Counted from the first letter of the stretch, positions 1 through 7,434 are shown. The stretch is DNA of 43,961 bases from an uncultured Eubacteriales bacterium (GCA_948527295.1 CAOSWK010000006.1:1-43961); one strand, 5' to 3'. Numbers and translations: made by a program. Notes: generated from the letters alone by a model not told the origin.

Positions 1-77
1 TTATTTAATTACTTTTAAGCTATATTACAAAAACTATCCTCATTTGGTTGATTTTCTGTAGAATCCGAGGTTTCTTC
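1..77. repeat. Direct repeat, copy A (3' end of array member 1)
   Basis: These bases are identical to 951-1027. The repeat covers the 3' noncoding flank, the stop codon and the last codons encoding the acidic, Cys-terminated tail. It touches the window edge, so it may extend further left. Confidence 0.9.
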
Positions 78-476
78 TTCTTCCTCCTCTTCTTCACAAT
101 AATATTCACATTCGTCGTTTTGAGTTTCAGTGTTTTTTAGCTTTGGCTGATTTTTCGTAGAACTTGAAGCTTCTTCTCCTTGAGCATTTGAAGATTTTAC
201 AAAAGGCCAACAAGCAGCTGCAAAATAATCAATCATTTTTTCCTGTTCTTGTGTATAATCGGAAATTGCTTGTTTATTGACTTGCAAATCAGAATTTTTA
301 CGCTTTTCTTTATACCTGCGATTTATATTATCCATCTCATTTGCTAAGGCATTGGCATAGTCTTTTAGTGAGGAAGCATAAATCATGTTGCTAGCCACCA
401 TAGGCATAAAAGCAACAGTACTAACAAAAATTATATTTCTTATTAAAAAAATCTTTACATTTAAAATATTTTTCAT
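15..476 (-). CDS. Secreted acidic small protein with C-terminal CNIA (array member 1)
   Basis: No known family was recognised. The 153-residue protein has a lysine-bearing N-terminus (MKNILNVK), a hydrophobic stretch to about residue 30 and a probable signal peptidase I site after Ala34 (IYA-SS). The mature part is about 119 residues, mostly charged, with a run of consecutive glutamates near residues 127-134 and the last four residues Cys-Asn-Ile-Ala. The ATG is preceded by AGGAG. It is the most 3' member seen of a minus-strand array sharing the MKNILN signal peptide. Its last ~40 residues are almost identical to those of the protein at 965-1948, and the DNA there is a 77-bp exact repeat. The tail resembles a CaaX box; that reading is inference. 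Confidence 0.8.
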   Translation of the reverse strand: MKNILNVKIFLIRNIIFVSTVAFMPMVASNMIYASSLKDYANALANEMDNINRRYKEKRKNSDLQVNKQAISDYTQEQEKMIDYFAAACWPFVKSSNAQGEEASSSTKNQPKLKNTETQNDECEYYCEEEEEEEETSDSTENQPNEDSFCNIA

Positions 477-502
477 AAAATTATCTCCTATACATTAAAG
501 TG

Positions 503-928
503 TTAAATTAACAAACAACCACAAAGCTCACTTTTACTGGGGGATTCTTCACCGGTTAAATCATCCGTTTGAGGCTTTTGAACTTCTTTAGGTTTAGGGC
601 TTGCGGCATTCACAAAAAAATAGTTATTTGTATCTTTATCAACGCGAACATTAAGAAAAATGTTACCATTGCAAAATGGTTCTACTTTTACATCGATAAC
701 TTTTTTACCGTTATACTCCAGGGGAAGTTCAGGAACGTCATATTCTTTTTCAGAAATCTCATATGGGTATATGTTGGGTACAATCCTGTAAGTTTGTCCA
801 TTTGGATAAGAAGCACTTACAACTTTTTCAAAATGATTAGGGAAGCTGACTCCTGTGGTGAATAAAATTGCTAAACTCATAAAAATCGGTTTTAAAGAAA
901 TTGTGCTTAAGTTTAAAATATTTTTCAC
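503..928 (-). CDS. Secreted small protein with C-terminal CLLI (array member 2)
   Basis: Unrecognised family, 141 residues. It starts at GTG (926-928) with a GGAG-type ribosome-binding site upstream. The N-terminus is the array's shared signal peptide (MKNILNLS), with predicted cleavage near residues 38-40 (VSA-S). The mature region has no polyglutamate run, unlike its neighbours, and ends Cys-Gly-Cys-Leu-Leu-Ile. That is a textbook-looking CaaX tetrapeptide with an additional upstream cysteine. It lies 26 bp from member 1 and 36 bp from member 3, on the same strand, so it is probably co-transcribed. A 98-residue ORF on the opposite strand is a shadow. Confidence 0.8.
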   Translation of the reverse strand: MKNILNLSTISLKPIFMSLAILFTTGVSFPNHFEKVVSASYPNGQTYRIVPNIYPYEISEKEYDVPELPLEYNGKKVIDVKVEPFCNGNIFLNVRVDKDTNNYFFVNAASPKPKEVQKPQTDDLTGEESPSKSELCGCLLI

Positions 929-950
929 AAAATCATCTCCTAACGTTAGT

Positions 951-1027
951 TTATTTAATTACTTTTAAGCTATATTACAAAAACTATCCTCATTTGGTTG
1001 ATTTTCTGTAGAATCCGAGGTTTCTTC
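951..1027. repeat. Direct repeat, copy B (3' end of array member 3)
   Basis: This is the second copy of the 77-bp exact repeat found at 1-77. It carries the same stop codon and the same C-terminal codons for array member 3, indicating a recent segmental duplication or gene conversion of the C-terminal tail. Confidence 0.9.
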
Positions 1028-1948
1028 CTCCTCCTTTTCTTCATAATAATATTCATATTCGTCGTTTTGAGCTTCAGTTTTGCTTAGATTTAGCTGATTT
1101 TCTTCAGGATTGGAAGACCCTCCTTGTTGGAAAAGACTATTAAAATTTTCCCAATTTTCGCCATCTTCTTTACTATAAGAAGGAAGACCGAGAGAGTGTG
1201 TACCATTTTCCTGAAGTCCCTGAAGTATCTCTATGCATTCATTACCATCATTAATTGTACGGTTCCGTCTATCGGGCCATTCTTCGGGATTTCCACCTAG
1301 TATTTTTTCGTCCAGTTCTTGTATTTTATTAGATACAAAAGTTTCACGGTCTTCTTCAGAAGAGAATGCCTTGTTATTAGCGGCTCCGTTTATCGCATTA
1401 AGCCATCCTTGTTTATTCTTTGGAGAATTTTCATATGCCCTAACTACATCTTTAAAATATTTAATATATTCTTCAACACCATCAACTTGAGTAAACTCTC
1501 GACCATTCTCATCATTATACCATTCCTCAAGTGTTGGATCAATCCTTCCATCTTCAAAAGGGGGGCCATAGCAAAATAAATTTGCGTACTCCAATACACC
1601 TATACCCTGATATAGATTATTCCGGTCCTCAGGTGTTATACCGGATCCTTCATTTTCATAAGGGTCTTGACCGGGCCATACACCTGGACCAAGGTATAGA
1701 TTATTCCAATCATGAAGAGTTATTTCTTTAAAACTATGCTCTTTATTAGACCATTCATCAAGTTCTGGATCATGATTTATATAATCAAGATCTATAGCAT
1801 TCCATTCATCCAAAGTTATTTCTTTAAAACCAGCGCATGCAACTTTGTTAATTATTGCGGAACAAAAAGTAAAAGTACTAAATACAATAATACTGCTCAT
1901 CAAAGTTGCCTTTAACGAAGCCTTGTTTACATTTAAAATATTTTTCAC
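965..1948 (-). CDS. Secreted repeat-bearing acidic protein with C-terminal CNIA (array member 3)
   Basis: Unrecognised family, 327 residues, GTG start (1946-1948). The signal peptide (MKNILNVN) has a likely cleavage after Ala39 (ACA-G). The mature N-terminal third carries three degenerate copies of a short motif: FKEITLDEWN at 41-50, FKEITLHDWN continuing to about residue 90, and GITPEDRNN at 103-111. The middle is a hydrophilic, probably helical segment. The last ~40 residues (NDEYEYYYEE... ending CNIA) match array member 1 almost exactly. This suggests modular shuffling, with a variable body between a constant export signal and a constant tail. Function is unknown. Confidence 0.82.
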   Translation of the reverse strand: MKNILNVNKASLKATLMSSIIVFSTFTFCSAIINKVACAGFKEITLDEWNAIDLDYINHDPELDEWSNKEHSFKEITLHDWNNLYLGPGVWPGQDPYENEGSGITPEDRNNLYQGIGVLEYANLFCYGPPFEDGRIDPTLEEWYNDENGREFTQVDGVEEYIKYFKDVVRAYENSPKNKQGWLNAINGAANNKAFSSEEDRETFVSNKIQELDEKILGGNPEEWPDRRNRTINDGNECIEILQGLQENGTHSLGLPSYSKEDGENWENFNSLFQQGGSSNPEENQLNLSKTEAQNDEYEYYYEEKEEEETSDSTENQPNEDSFCNIA

Positions 1949-1977
1949 AAAAATTATCTCCCAAAACTTTTTTAATT

Positions 1978-2352
1978 TTAATCGTCTTGCTGACCATTGT
2001 CTTTAGAATTGTTGTTACATTTATTATCATCATTGCAATTATTATCATTTTCTGAGCTAATGTTTTTTAAAAAGTTGTTTGTAAGAAAAAAATCATCTGG
2101 ATCATCTTTAAAATTATATGTTTCATATAAATTTTCAAACATTGGCTTAGAGTTACCAATGCCATTATCAACGTTTTTTGCCCCGTTACTGTTGCCAATA
2201 GGGTGTGCTAAATTTTGCTGGCTGTCATTTAATTCTCCATTCAGTGAGGCAAATGCTACTGTGCCATTAATAGCAAAGACATTAAACAAAATTGCTAAGC
2301 TCATCAAAATTGGCTTTAAAGAAACTTTCTTTACATTTAAAATATTTTTCAT
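1978..2352 (-). CDS. Secreted Asn/Asp-rich small protein (array member 4)
   Basis: Unrecognised family, 124 residues. The ATG at 2350-2352 follows a GGAGG site. The signal peptide is nearly the same as member 2's through MSLAILF, with a predicted cut after Ala35 (AFA-S). The mature ~89 residues are low-complexity and rich in Asn, Asp and Ser. The C-terminus is an Asn/Asp/Gln tail ending QQDD, with no terminal cysteine, so it lacks the CaaX-like ending of members 1-3. Two internal cysteines lie in the Asn-rich tail. Same strand and close spacing to its neighbours suggest one operon. Confidence 0.75.
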   Translation of the reverse strand: MKNILNVKKVSLKPILMSLAILFNVFAINGTVAFASLNGELNDSQQNLAHPIGNSNGAKNVDNGIGNSKPMFENLYETYNFKDDPDDFFLTNNFLKNISSENDNNCNDDNKCNNNSKDNGQQDD

Positions 2353-2396
2353 AATATTTATCCTCCAAATTAATTCAATTTTAAATTGTCTAAAAA

Positions 2397-2669
2397 TTAT
2401 TCATTTGATGTGCCATAGTCTTTGTCCGAATTATTATCACCACCGGTGCTTTCTGTGTTGTTGTTTGAGGCCTCAGGGCTTTCAGGATCCACCTTATCAA
2501 AATTTTCGACATCTTTAATGTTATCAAGTGACTGTTCCGAGCTTTAACCATCGGGGAAGGAGGCAGTTGCAACGTTGTTAGACATTAAAGAAAAGGTACC
2601 AAATAAAATTATAGACCCTATCAGAATAGGTTTTATCGAGATCTTTCGTAAATTTAAAACATTTTTCAT
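2397..2669 (-). pseudogene. Nonsense-interrupted secreted protein (array member 5)
   Basis: Reading from ATG at 2667-2669 gives the array's signal peptide (MKNVLNLRKISIKPILIG, cut expected after ATA at residue 36). It then meets an in-frame TAA at codon 42 (2544-2546). The same frame stays open beyond it for 48 codons to a TAA at 2397-2399, encoding a Ser/Asn/Asp-rich tail like that of member 4. The simplest reading is a 90-residue gene killed by a single base change. A 41-residue secreted peptide is the alternative. TAA is used as a normal stop throughout the window, so recoding is unlikely. Confidence 0.7.
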
Positions 2670-2733
2670 GAAATATCACCGCCCTCCAATTTACATTACA
2701 TTATGCACTCTCTAAAGTATAGCATAGATATTA

Positions 2734-3102
2734 TCAATACTCAACCATTATATTGCCCCAATTAAGTTCGTTATCACAGTCATCGTCGTAGTATACTTTA
2801 TTCATGTTGTTAACTTTATTTTCTTCAAGACTTTCTTTTGAGCTGTCTGTGCTGAGGGTATATGTACCGGGCTTAAGAAAGTTGCTATTTAGAGAGTTTT
2901 GCCAGCCATCAAAGTTTGGAACAGAATCGTCGTCGTCTTCGTTATTATTTGAAGAACTTTTTGTATTCCAACTTAACCAATCAAGTATAAATGAAGCTTT
3001 CGCGGGCTTTTCAAGGACACAGACTAAATTAGCAAGAGCTACAAACAATATACAGATCATCAAACCCTGTTTTAATAATACTTTTCTTTTTGAACTTACC
3101 AT
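2734..3102 (-). CDS. Secreted acidic small protein (array member 6)
   Basis: Unrecognised family, 122 residues. The signal peptide is of a second subtype shared with members 7 and 8: basic SSKRKVLLKQGLM, then a hydrophobic core, with cleavage expected after Ala36 (AKA-S). The mature protein is about 86 residues with an acidic patch (NNNEDDDDS) near residue 52 and a DDDCD stretch near the end. It ends NIMVEY and has no terminal cysteine. AGGAG precedes the ATG. The 62-bp repeat unit that follows member 7 also begins at this gene's start codon. Confidence 0.75.
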   Translation of the reverse strand: MVSSKRKVLLKQGLMICILFVALANLVCVLEKPAKASFILDWLSWNTKSSSNNNEDDDDSVPNFDGWQNSLNSNFLKPGTYTLSTDSSKESLEENKVNNMNKVYYDDDCDNELNWGNIMVEY

Positions 3103-3161
3103 AAATTTTCACACTTCTCCTAAAAATATAAAATTAAATCAAATTACATTTTGAAAATAAC
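3100..3161. repeat. Direct repeat, copy A (spacer plus CNLI tail)
   Basis: These 62 bases are identical to 4004-4065. They span the last base of a start codon, the ribosome-binding site, the intergenic spacer, a stop codon and the codons for a terminal Cys-Asn-Leu-Ile. Confidence 0.88.
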
Positions 3162-4006
3162 CCAGGGCAAAGGTCACCGTGTTTGTTCTGATGCTTGTTG
3201 CTTTGTTCGTTGCGTTCATTTTCAAAAAGTTCAACTTCAAACCTCGGGATATCGTCGTCACTAGGTATTTCCTGCAAGGCAATGGGCGCCTTATATATGC
3301 CATACCCAAGATCCCAAGCTTCACGCTTTGCTTTTTTAAACTGAGCAAACATATGGTCCTGCACTTCGCTTCTAAGTGTTGCAGAAAAAACATTTTGTTC
3401 ATCTTCAGAATGACCTGTTCCCATATAATTTATTATTTCGGAAGATGGCGAAGCAAAAAAAGAAATCCTTGATATTAAGCTCCGGTATTCTTTAGCTGTT
3501 TTTGGATGGGATGGAATAGAAGCAAGATCTATGGTACCCTTGCAATTTTCGGCTTTCAACATAGCATCATCATAAGCTTTACAAATTTTTTTAGCCCTAG
3601 TAAATTCTTCAGTTGGAGGTATATCCACTTGCGAAATATATTCCGACATCATTGAGCGTTCTGATGGATCATAGTAGTCTTCTTCCTCTTCGGAGCCTGT
3701 GTAATCGCCGACCGAATAGTTAGGCAAATATTCAGAGTGGTTATCCCGGCCGGTTAATATGGCTAATTCTTCTTCAAGGCTAATTTGTTCTTCACTAGGC
3801 GGATTATTTTCGAATATTTCATCTTCAAGGTTTATCTGTTCTTCATTAGGTGGATCATTTTCTAATATTTCATCGAACAGCCCGGCGAACGAAGCCTCCA
3901 CCGGAAGGCTTGCTACCATAGTAAAGGCTCCAACAAATACTGACAAAAGGATTACCTTCACCATTAAATTTGGGTTCAAAACCCTTTTCCTTTTTAATTT
4001 TAACAT
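3134..4006 (-). CDS. Secreted acidic repeat protein with C-terminal CNLI (array member 7)
   Basis: Unrecognised family, 290 residues, ATG start with an AGGAG site. The signal peptide (MLKLKRKRVLNPNLM plus a hydrophobic core) should be cut after Ala38 (VEA-S). Residues about 47-60 and 64-78 are two copies of a short acidic repeat (ENDPPNEEQINLEDE and ENNPPSEEQISLEEE). An acidic EEEED/YY segment follows near 106-112, with the conserved phrase RSMMSEYI. The rest is helical and charged. The protein ends FSKCNLI. It is clearly paralogous to member 8 through the LEEELAILTG and MMSEYI blocks and the tail. Confidence 0.8.
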   Translation of the reverse strand: MLKLKRKRVLNPNLMVKVILLSVFVGAFTMVASLPVEASFAGLFDEILENDPPNEEQINLEDEIFENNPPSEEQISLEEELAILTGRDNHSEYLPNYSVGDYTGSEEEEDYYDPSERSMMSEYISQVDIPPTEEFTRAKKICKAYDDAMLKAENCKGTIDLASIPSHPKTAKEYRSLISRISFFASPSSEIINYMGTGHSEDEQNVFSATLRSEVQDHMFAQFKKAKREAWDLGYGIYKAPIALQEIPSDDDIPRFEVELFENERNEQSNKHQNKHGDLCPGLFSKCNLI

Positions 4007-4065
4007 AAATTTTCACACTTCTCCTAAAAATATAAAATTAAATCAAATTACATTTTGAAAATAAC
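4004..4065. repeat. Direct repeat, copy B (spacer plus CNLI tail)
   Basis: Second copy of the 62-bp identical block at 3100-3161, here between array members 7 and 8. Similarity continues, with mismatches, a further ~15 bp into the coding tail. It marks the junction of a tandem gene duplication. Confidence 0.88.
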
Positions 4066-4790
4066 GAAGGACAAAGGTCATTTGATGGTTTATTGGGTCT
4101 GGCCTCAAAGCCAATGAGATTAGAAACACGTTCATACGCTTGCCGACTTTGTTTTGATTCAAGGGGGATTTCCGTACAGTCCAATTCCCACACTAGCTGT
4201 TTTTGTGCGTTTAAAGGAAGCTTAGCAAAGTCGTTCGCATTATGGTACCTTAGAAAGGCTTCTGCTGGGTCGGATGGTTCTCCATAATCAATGGGCTTCG
4301 GTTGGGTATTTACATTAGTGGTCGCGGCATTTTCTTCTGCAGTATCATGAGGTTCTCTTTGACTTGAAAGTATATTTGCAAAGTACTGGCGAGTGCCCAT
4401 AGTAGCTTGTCTTTGATTCTCTCTGTCATTAAAAATTAGAACTTCCCAGTCCTGGTCAATTTTTTGCCTTTCTTCAACGCTTTCACTGCCCATCTCATTT
4501 CTATTATTTCCCCCGGTTGGAGCGCGTGGAGGGATATATTCCGACATCATTGAGAGTTCTGATGGTTCATAGCAGTCTTCTTCCTCTTCCTCTTCTTCAC
4601 TATCGTTAGGCAAATATTTAGAGTGGTTATCCTGACCGGTTAATATGGCCAATTCTTCTTCAAGGCTAATTTGTGCCGCATCCACCGAAAGGCTTGCTGT
4701 CACAGTAAAGGCTCCGATAAATACTGACAAAATGATAGACTTCAGCATTAAAATTGGGTTCAAAACCCTTTTCCTTTTAAAATTTAACAT
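4038..4790 (-). CDS. Secreted acidic protein with C-terminal CNLI (array member 8, first gene of array)
   Basis: Unrecognised family, 250 residues from the ATG at 4788-4790. That start is chosen because it has a TAGGAG site and aligns with member 7 (MLNFKRKRVLNPILM). A TTG at 4851-4853 with a stronger AAAGGAGG site would add 21 residues. The signal peptide is cut near Ala38. It shares with member 7 the LEEELAILTG block, a longer run of seven glutamates, the MMSEYI phrase and the tail FSKCNLI. It lacks the duplicated ENNPP repeat. A SigA-like promoter lies upstream on this strand, so this is probably the first gene of the operon. Confidence 0.78.
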   Translation of the reverse strand: MLNFKRKRVLNPILMLKSIILSVFIGAFTVTASLSVDAAQISLEEELAILTGQDNHSKYLPNDSEEEEEEEDCYEPSELSMMSEYIPPRAPTGGNNRNEMGSESVEERQKIDQDWEVLIFNDRENQRQATMGTRQYFANILSSQREPHDTAEENAATTNVNTQPKPIDYGEPSDPAEAFLRYHNANDFAKLPLNAQKQLVWELDCTEIPLESKQSRQAYERVSNLIGFEARPNKPSNDLCPSLFSKCNLI

Positions 4791-4874
4791 AAATACAACT
4801 CCTAATAATTTTAAGAGAACGCAAAATTTTCTCTTATAAGCGACTTTGAACAAAAACCAAACCTCCTTTTCTAC

Positions 4875-4903
4875 AGTTTAACACAAAAACTTGCCAAATG
4901 CAA
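4875..4903 (-). promoter_or_regulatory. Predicted SigA promoter of the secreted-protein array
   Basis: On the minus strand: TTGCAT (4898-4903), 17-bp spacer, TAAACT (4875-4880), with an extended -10 TG one base upstream of the -10. It is placed just before the AAAGGAGG and TTG upstream of array member 8. No other promoter of similar quality was found inside the array. Confidence 0.5.
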
Positions 4904-4955
4904 CATTTTTACAGCCAAATTTTGTTTCAAAAGGTTTGAAGCCAGGTGCGCGTTG

Positions 4956-4984
4956 TTGATTTTTTGCATGATGAACGCTAAAAT
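4956..4984 (+). promoter_or_regulatory. Predicted SigA promoter of hemW
   Basis: TTGATT (4956-4961), 17-bp spacer, TAAAAT (4979-4984), ending 35 bp before the hemW ATG. It is back to back with the predicted array promoter. Confidence 0.5.
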
Positions 4985-5019
4985 AGTCTTTGAAATGAGC
5001 TCGATGAAAAGGAGAAACC

Positions 5020-6123
5020 ATGGACGCAGCAGGATTATACATACATGTTCCGTTTTGTGCGGCAAAGTGCCCGTATTGCGATTTTTACTCGGTCCCGGCC
5101 GAGAATTCCGCTATTAACAAGTACACAGATATGGTCTGCAAAACCCTAGTCAAATATAGCAAGACGGCGAATTTGCATTTTGACACGCTCTACTTTGGGG
5201 GCGGAACCCCGAGCTTGCTGCGAAATGCGAATTTAGCAAAGATTTTAAAAACCGTCAGAGGCAATTTTGAATTTTCTGAAAAAGAAATAACACTAGAGAT
5301 GAACCCAACAACGCTGCCAACTTTGGATTTAGAAAAATTGCGAAAAGACGGCGTAAATAGACTTTCAATCGGAGTGCAGTCTGCAGTTGAAAGCGAGCTA
5401 CAGGCATTAGGCCGGCGTCACAGCGTAAAGGATGTAAAAGACACAATAAAAAAAGCTAAGGCCGCGGGCTTTACAAATATTTCGCTAGACTTAATGATAG
5501 CAACTCCGGGGCAAACGCTGGAGTCACTGAAGGAGTCTATAGCCTTTTGCGCAGCGCAGAACGTTCAGCACGTTTCAGCGTATATGCTGAAAGTAGAGCC
5601 CGGCACGCAGTTTTACAAAAACAAAGCAAGCCTGCGCCTCAAAACAGAGGGCGAGCAGGCTGACCTATATTTAGCGATGGTTTCGGAGCTAGAGCGCTAT
5701 GGGTTTGAGCAATACGAAATTTCGAATTTCGCAAAAAAAAATTATGAGAGCGCACATAATTTAAAGTATTGGAACTCGCAGGAATACCTAGGGATTGGCC
5801 CATCTGCGCATTCTTTTATCAACGGTGAGCGATTTTTTTATCCGCGGTCGCTGAAGGATTTTTTGTCCGGCAACATAAAACCGGTTAAAGATGGCACTGG
5901 CGGAACAATGGAAGAATACGCAATGCTTAAGCTTCGCCTTCGCACTGGAATCAGCAATAGCGCGTTTAAAAGCCGGTTCGGAGTAGATATTCCGCAAAGC
6001 TATTTTAGAAAGGCGAAAATTTTTCAAAACCACGGCCTAGCGGTTGTGGATTGCGATAGTATCCGCCTCACGCCAAAGGGATTTCTGGTTTCGAACAAGC
6101 TGATTTCTGAGATTATCTTTTAA
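5020..6123 (+). CDS. hemW: HemW, radical SAM haem chaperone (oxygen-independent coproporphyrinogen oxidase-like)
   Basis: The radical SAM signature C13-x3-C17-x2-C20 is followed by the HemW/HemN-type DFYS. The SAM-binding GGGTPS follows near residue 67. The 367-residue length is normal for HemW, and the N-terminal segment before the first cysteine is short, as in HemW rather than true HemN. The family inserts or protects haem in respiratory proteins; a few members were long annotated as coproporphyrinogen III dehydrogenases. The ATG has GGAG seven bases upstream. It is divergent from the secreted array and convergent with rlmH, which ends 15 bp after its stop codon. Confidence 0.93.
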   Translation: MDAAGLYIHVPFCAAKCPYCDFYSVPAENSAINKYTDMVCKTLVKYSKTANLHFDTLYFGGGTPSLLRNANLAKILKTVRGNFEFSEKEITLEMNPTTLPTLDLEKLRKDGVNRLSIGVQSAVESELQALGRRHSVKDVKDTIKKAKAAGFTNISLDLMIATPGQTLESLKESIAFCAAQNVQHVSAYMLKVEPGTQFYKNKASLRLKTEGEQADLYLAMVSELERYGFEQYEISNFAKKNYESAHNLKYWNSQEYLGIGPSAHSFINGERFFYPRSLKDFLSGNIKPVKDGTGGTMEEYAMLKLRLRTGISNSAFKSRFGVDIPQSYFRKAKIFQNHGLAVVDCDSIRLTPKGFLVSNKLISEIIF

Positions 6124-6138
6124 AGTCGTAATACCAGG

Positions 6139-6621
6139 CTATTTGTGGTATTTGCTGCCACCCATAATGCCAAAAGCGCGATAAATCTGCTCGCACAGCA
6201 TAATACGCGCCAATTGGTGAGGAAAAGTCATAGAAGACATCGAAAGCAAAAAATCAGCGCGGCCCTTAACGCTTTGAGCAAGCCCGAAAGAGCTGCCGAT
6301 TATAAAAGCAATCTCACCTGTCTGATTGGTAAAAATATTTTCAAGCTGTTTAGCAAATTGAGTGGAAGAAAACCCGCCGCCCTCAATGCACAGAGCAATT
6401 ACATAGGATTTGCCAGGAATTTTTGAAAGAATCTTTTCACCCTCACGATCCAAACATTGCGCAATTTCGGCACTTGATGGATCATTTTTAATTTTGCACT
6501 CATCAACTTCAACAAGCTCAAAGCTGCAAAAGGCGCCAAGTCGCTTTTTGTACTCGTTAAAGGCAGTTTGCCAAAATTTCTCTTTTAGCTGCCCAACGCA
6601 AACCAACCGAATCTTTACCAT
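6139..6621 (-). CDS. rlmH: RlmH, 23S rRNA pseudouridine-1915 N3-methyltransferase
   Basis: SPOUT-class methyltransferase acting on the ribosome's helix 69. The 160-residue length is exactly typical. The glycine-rich SAM-binding knot region (FIIGSSFGL) lies near residues 105-113. The diagnostic C-terminus (MGGSKYHK) ends the protein, as in nearly all RlmH proteins. It is the last gene of a minus-strand group murA-walJ-rlmH and lies 18 bp downstream of walJ, so co-transcription is likely. Confidence 0.95.
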   Translation of the reverse strand: MVKIRLVCVGQLKEKFWQTAFNEYKKRLGAFCSFELVEVDECKIKNDPSSAEIAQCLDREGEKILSKIPGKSYVIALCIEGGGFSSTQFAKQLENIFTNQTGEIAFIIGSSFGLAQSVKGRADFLLSMSSMTFPHQLARIMLCEQIYRAFGIMGGSKYHK

Positions 6622-6639
6622 TAAAATTTTCGTCTCCGC

Positions 6640-7434
6640 TTAAAAATTAACGTTCAAAACGCCCATATTCTGAGGAGGCGCGACCACAAGCTGAAAGTCG
6701 CGGCCACTAACCATCTGATGGCAAGAAAACTGACACATCGAGGTCTCGTAAGCAAGTTCCGGGACGTTGTTTTCCTGGCTCAAATGCGCCAAAATAAACT
6801 TGCAAGTCCCGTTCTTCACGAAGCTAGGCAGCTCGCGGGCACAAGCGTCGTTAGAAAGATGCCCAATGTCAGACAAAATCCGGCGCTTCAAGTAATAAGG
6901 ATAACCGCCGTTCTGAAGCATGCGCACGTCGTGGTTAGACTCAATCAAAACAACGTCGGAGCCCGAAATGGCGGTGCGGATAGAGTCCGTAACATAGCCA
7001 ATGTCCGTGGCAATCACAGCGCGCCGATAGTCAACCGTGTCAACAATATACCCCACGCTCTGGCTGCTGTCGTGCGGTGTCTCGAACATTTTTATCCGCA
7101 TCCCGCAAATTTCAATGCCCTCAAAGCTGACTACACCGGTAGAAAAGCTGTTCGTCAAAACGCCCTTTTGCTCAAGAGCGCCAATAGTGCCGCCCGAAGC
7201 GAACACTTTGAGTTTATATCTGGACGCAAAAATCCGCAACCCCTGAATGTGGTCGGAGTGCTCATGCGTAACAAAAATCGCCTTAATCGAGCTAACGCTG
7301 ATGTTATTCGCAGCCAAAGCCTGTTCAATTTGCTTGGCGCTCTTGCCAACGTCAACCAGGACGCCAGCGCGCTCGTCCCCGATATATGTAGAGTTTCCCC
7401 TGCTAGAGCTAAATAAAGGGCAAATGCGTGCCAA
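6640..7434 (-). CDS. walJ: WalJ/YycJ-type MBL-fold metallohydrolase
   Basis: Metallo-beta-lactamase fold protein of the WalJ (YycJ) family, linked to the WalKR cell-wall response and double-strand DNA processing in Firmicutes. The family's N-terminal SSSRGNSTYI is present, as is the zinc-binding THEHSDH motif. A TTG start at 7432-7434 is preferred because GGAGG lies seven bases upstream. It gives 264 residues, the family's usual length. The upstream ATG at 7491 would add 19 residues without a clear site. No walKR genes are in the window, so the role is inferred from family only. Confidence 0.85.
   Translation of the reverse strand: MARICPLFSSSRGNSTYIGDERAGVLVDVGKSAKQIEQALAANNISVSSIKAIFVTHEHSDHIQGLRIFASRYKLKVFASGGTIGALEQKGVLTNSFSTGVVSFEGIEICGMRIKMFETPHDSSQSVGYIVDTVDYRRAVIATDIGYVTDSIRTAISGSDVVLIESNHDVRMLQNGGYPYYLKRRILSDIGHLSNDACARELPSFVKNGTCKFILAHLSQENNVPELAYETSMCQFSCHQMVSGRDFQLVVAPPQNMGVLNVNF

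Noticed and set aside
2397..2669. Stop-codon reassignment (TAA read as sense)
   Set aside because: Most other genes in the window end properly at TAA, so one internal TAA is better explained as a mutation.
6718..7416. A 232-codon open frame opposite walJ
   Set aside because: Antisense to a gene with an intact THEHSDH motif; it has no family features.
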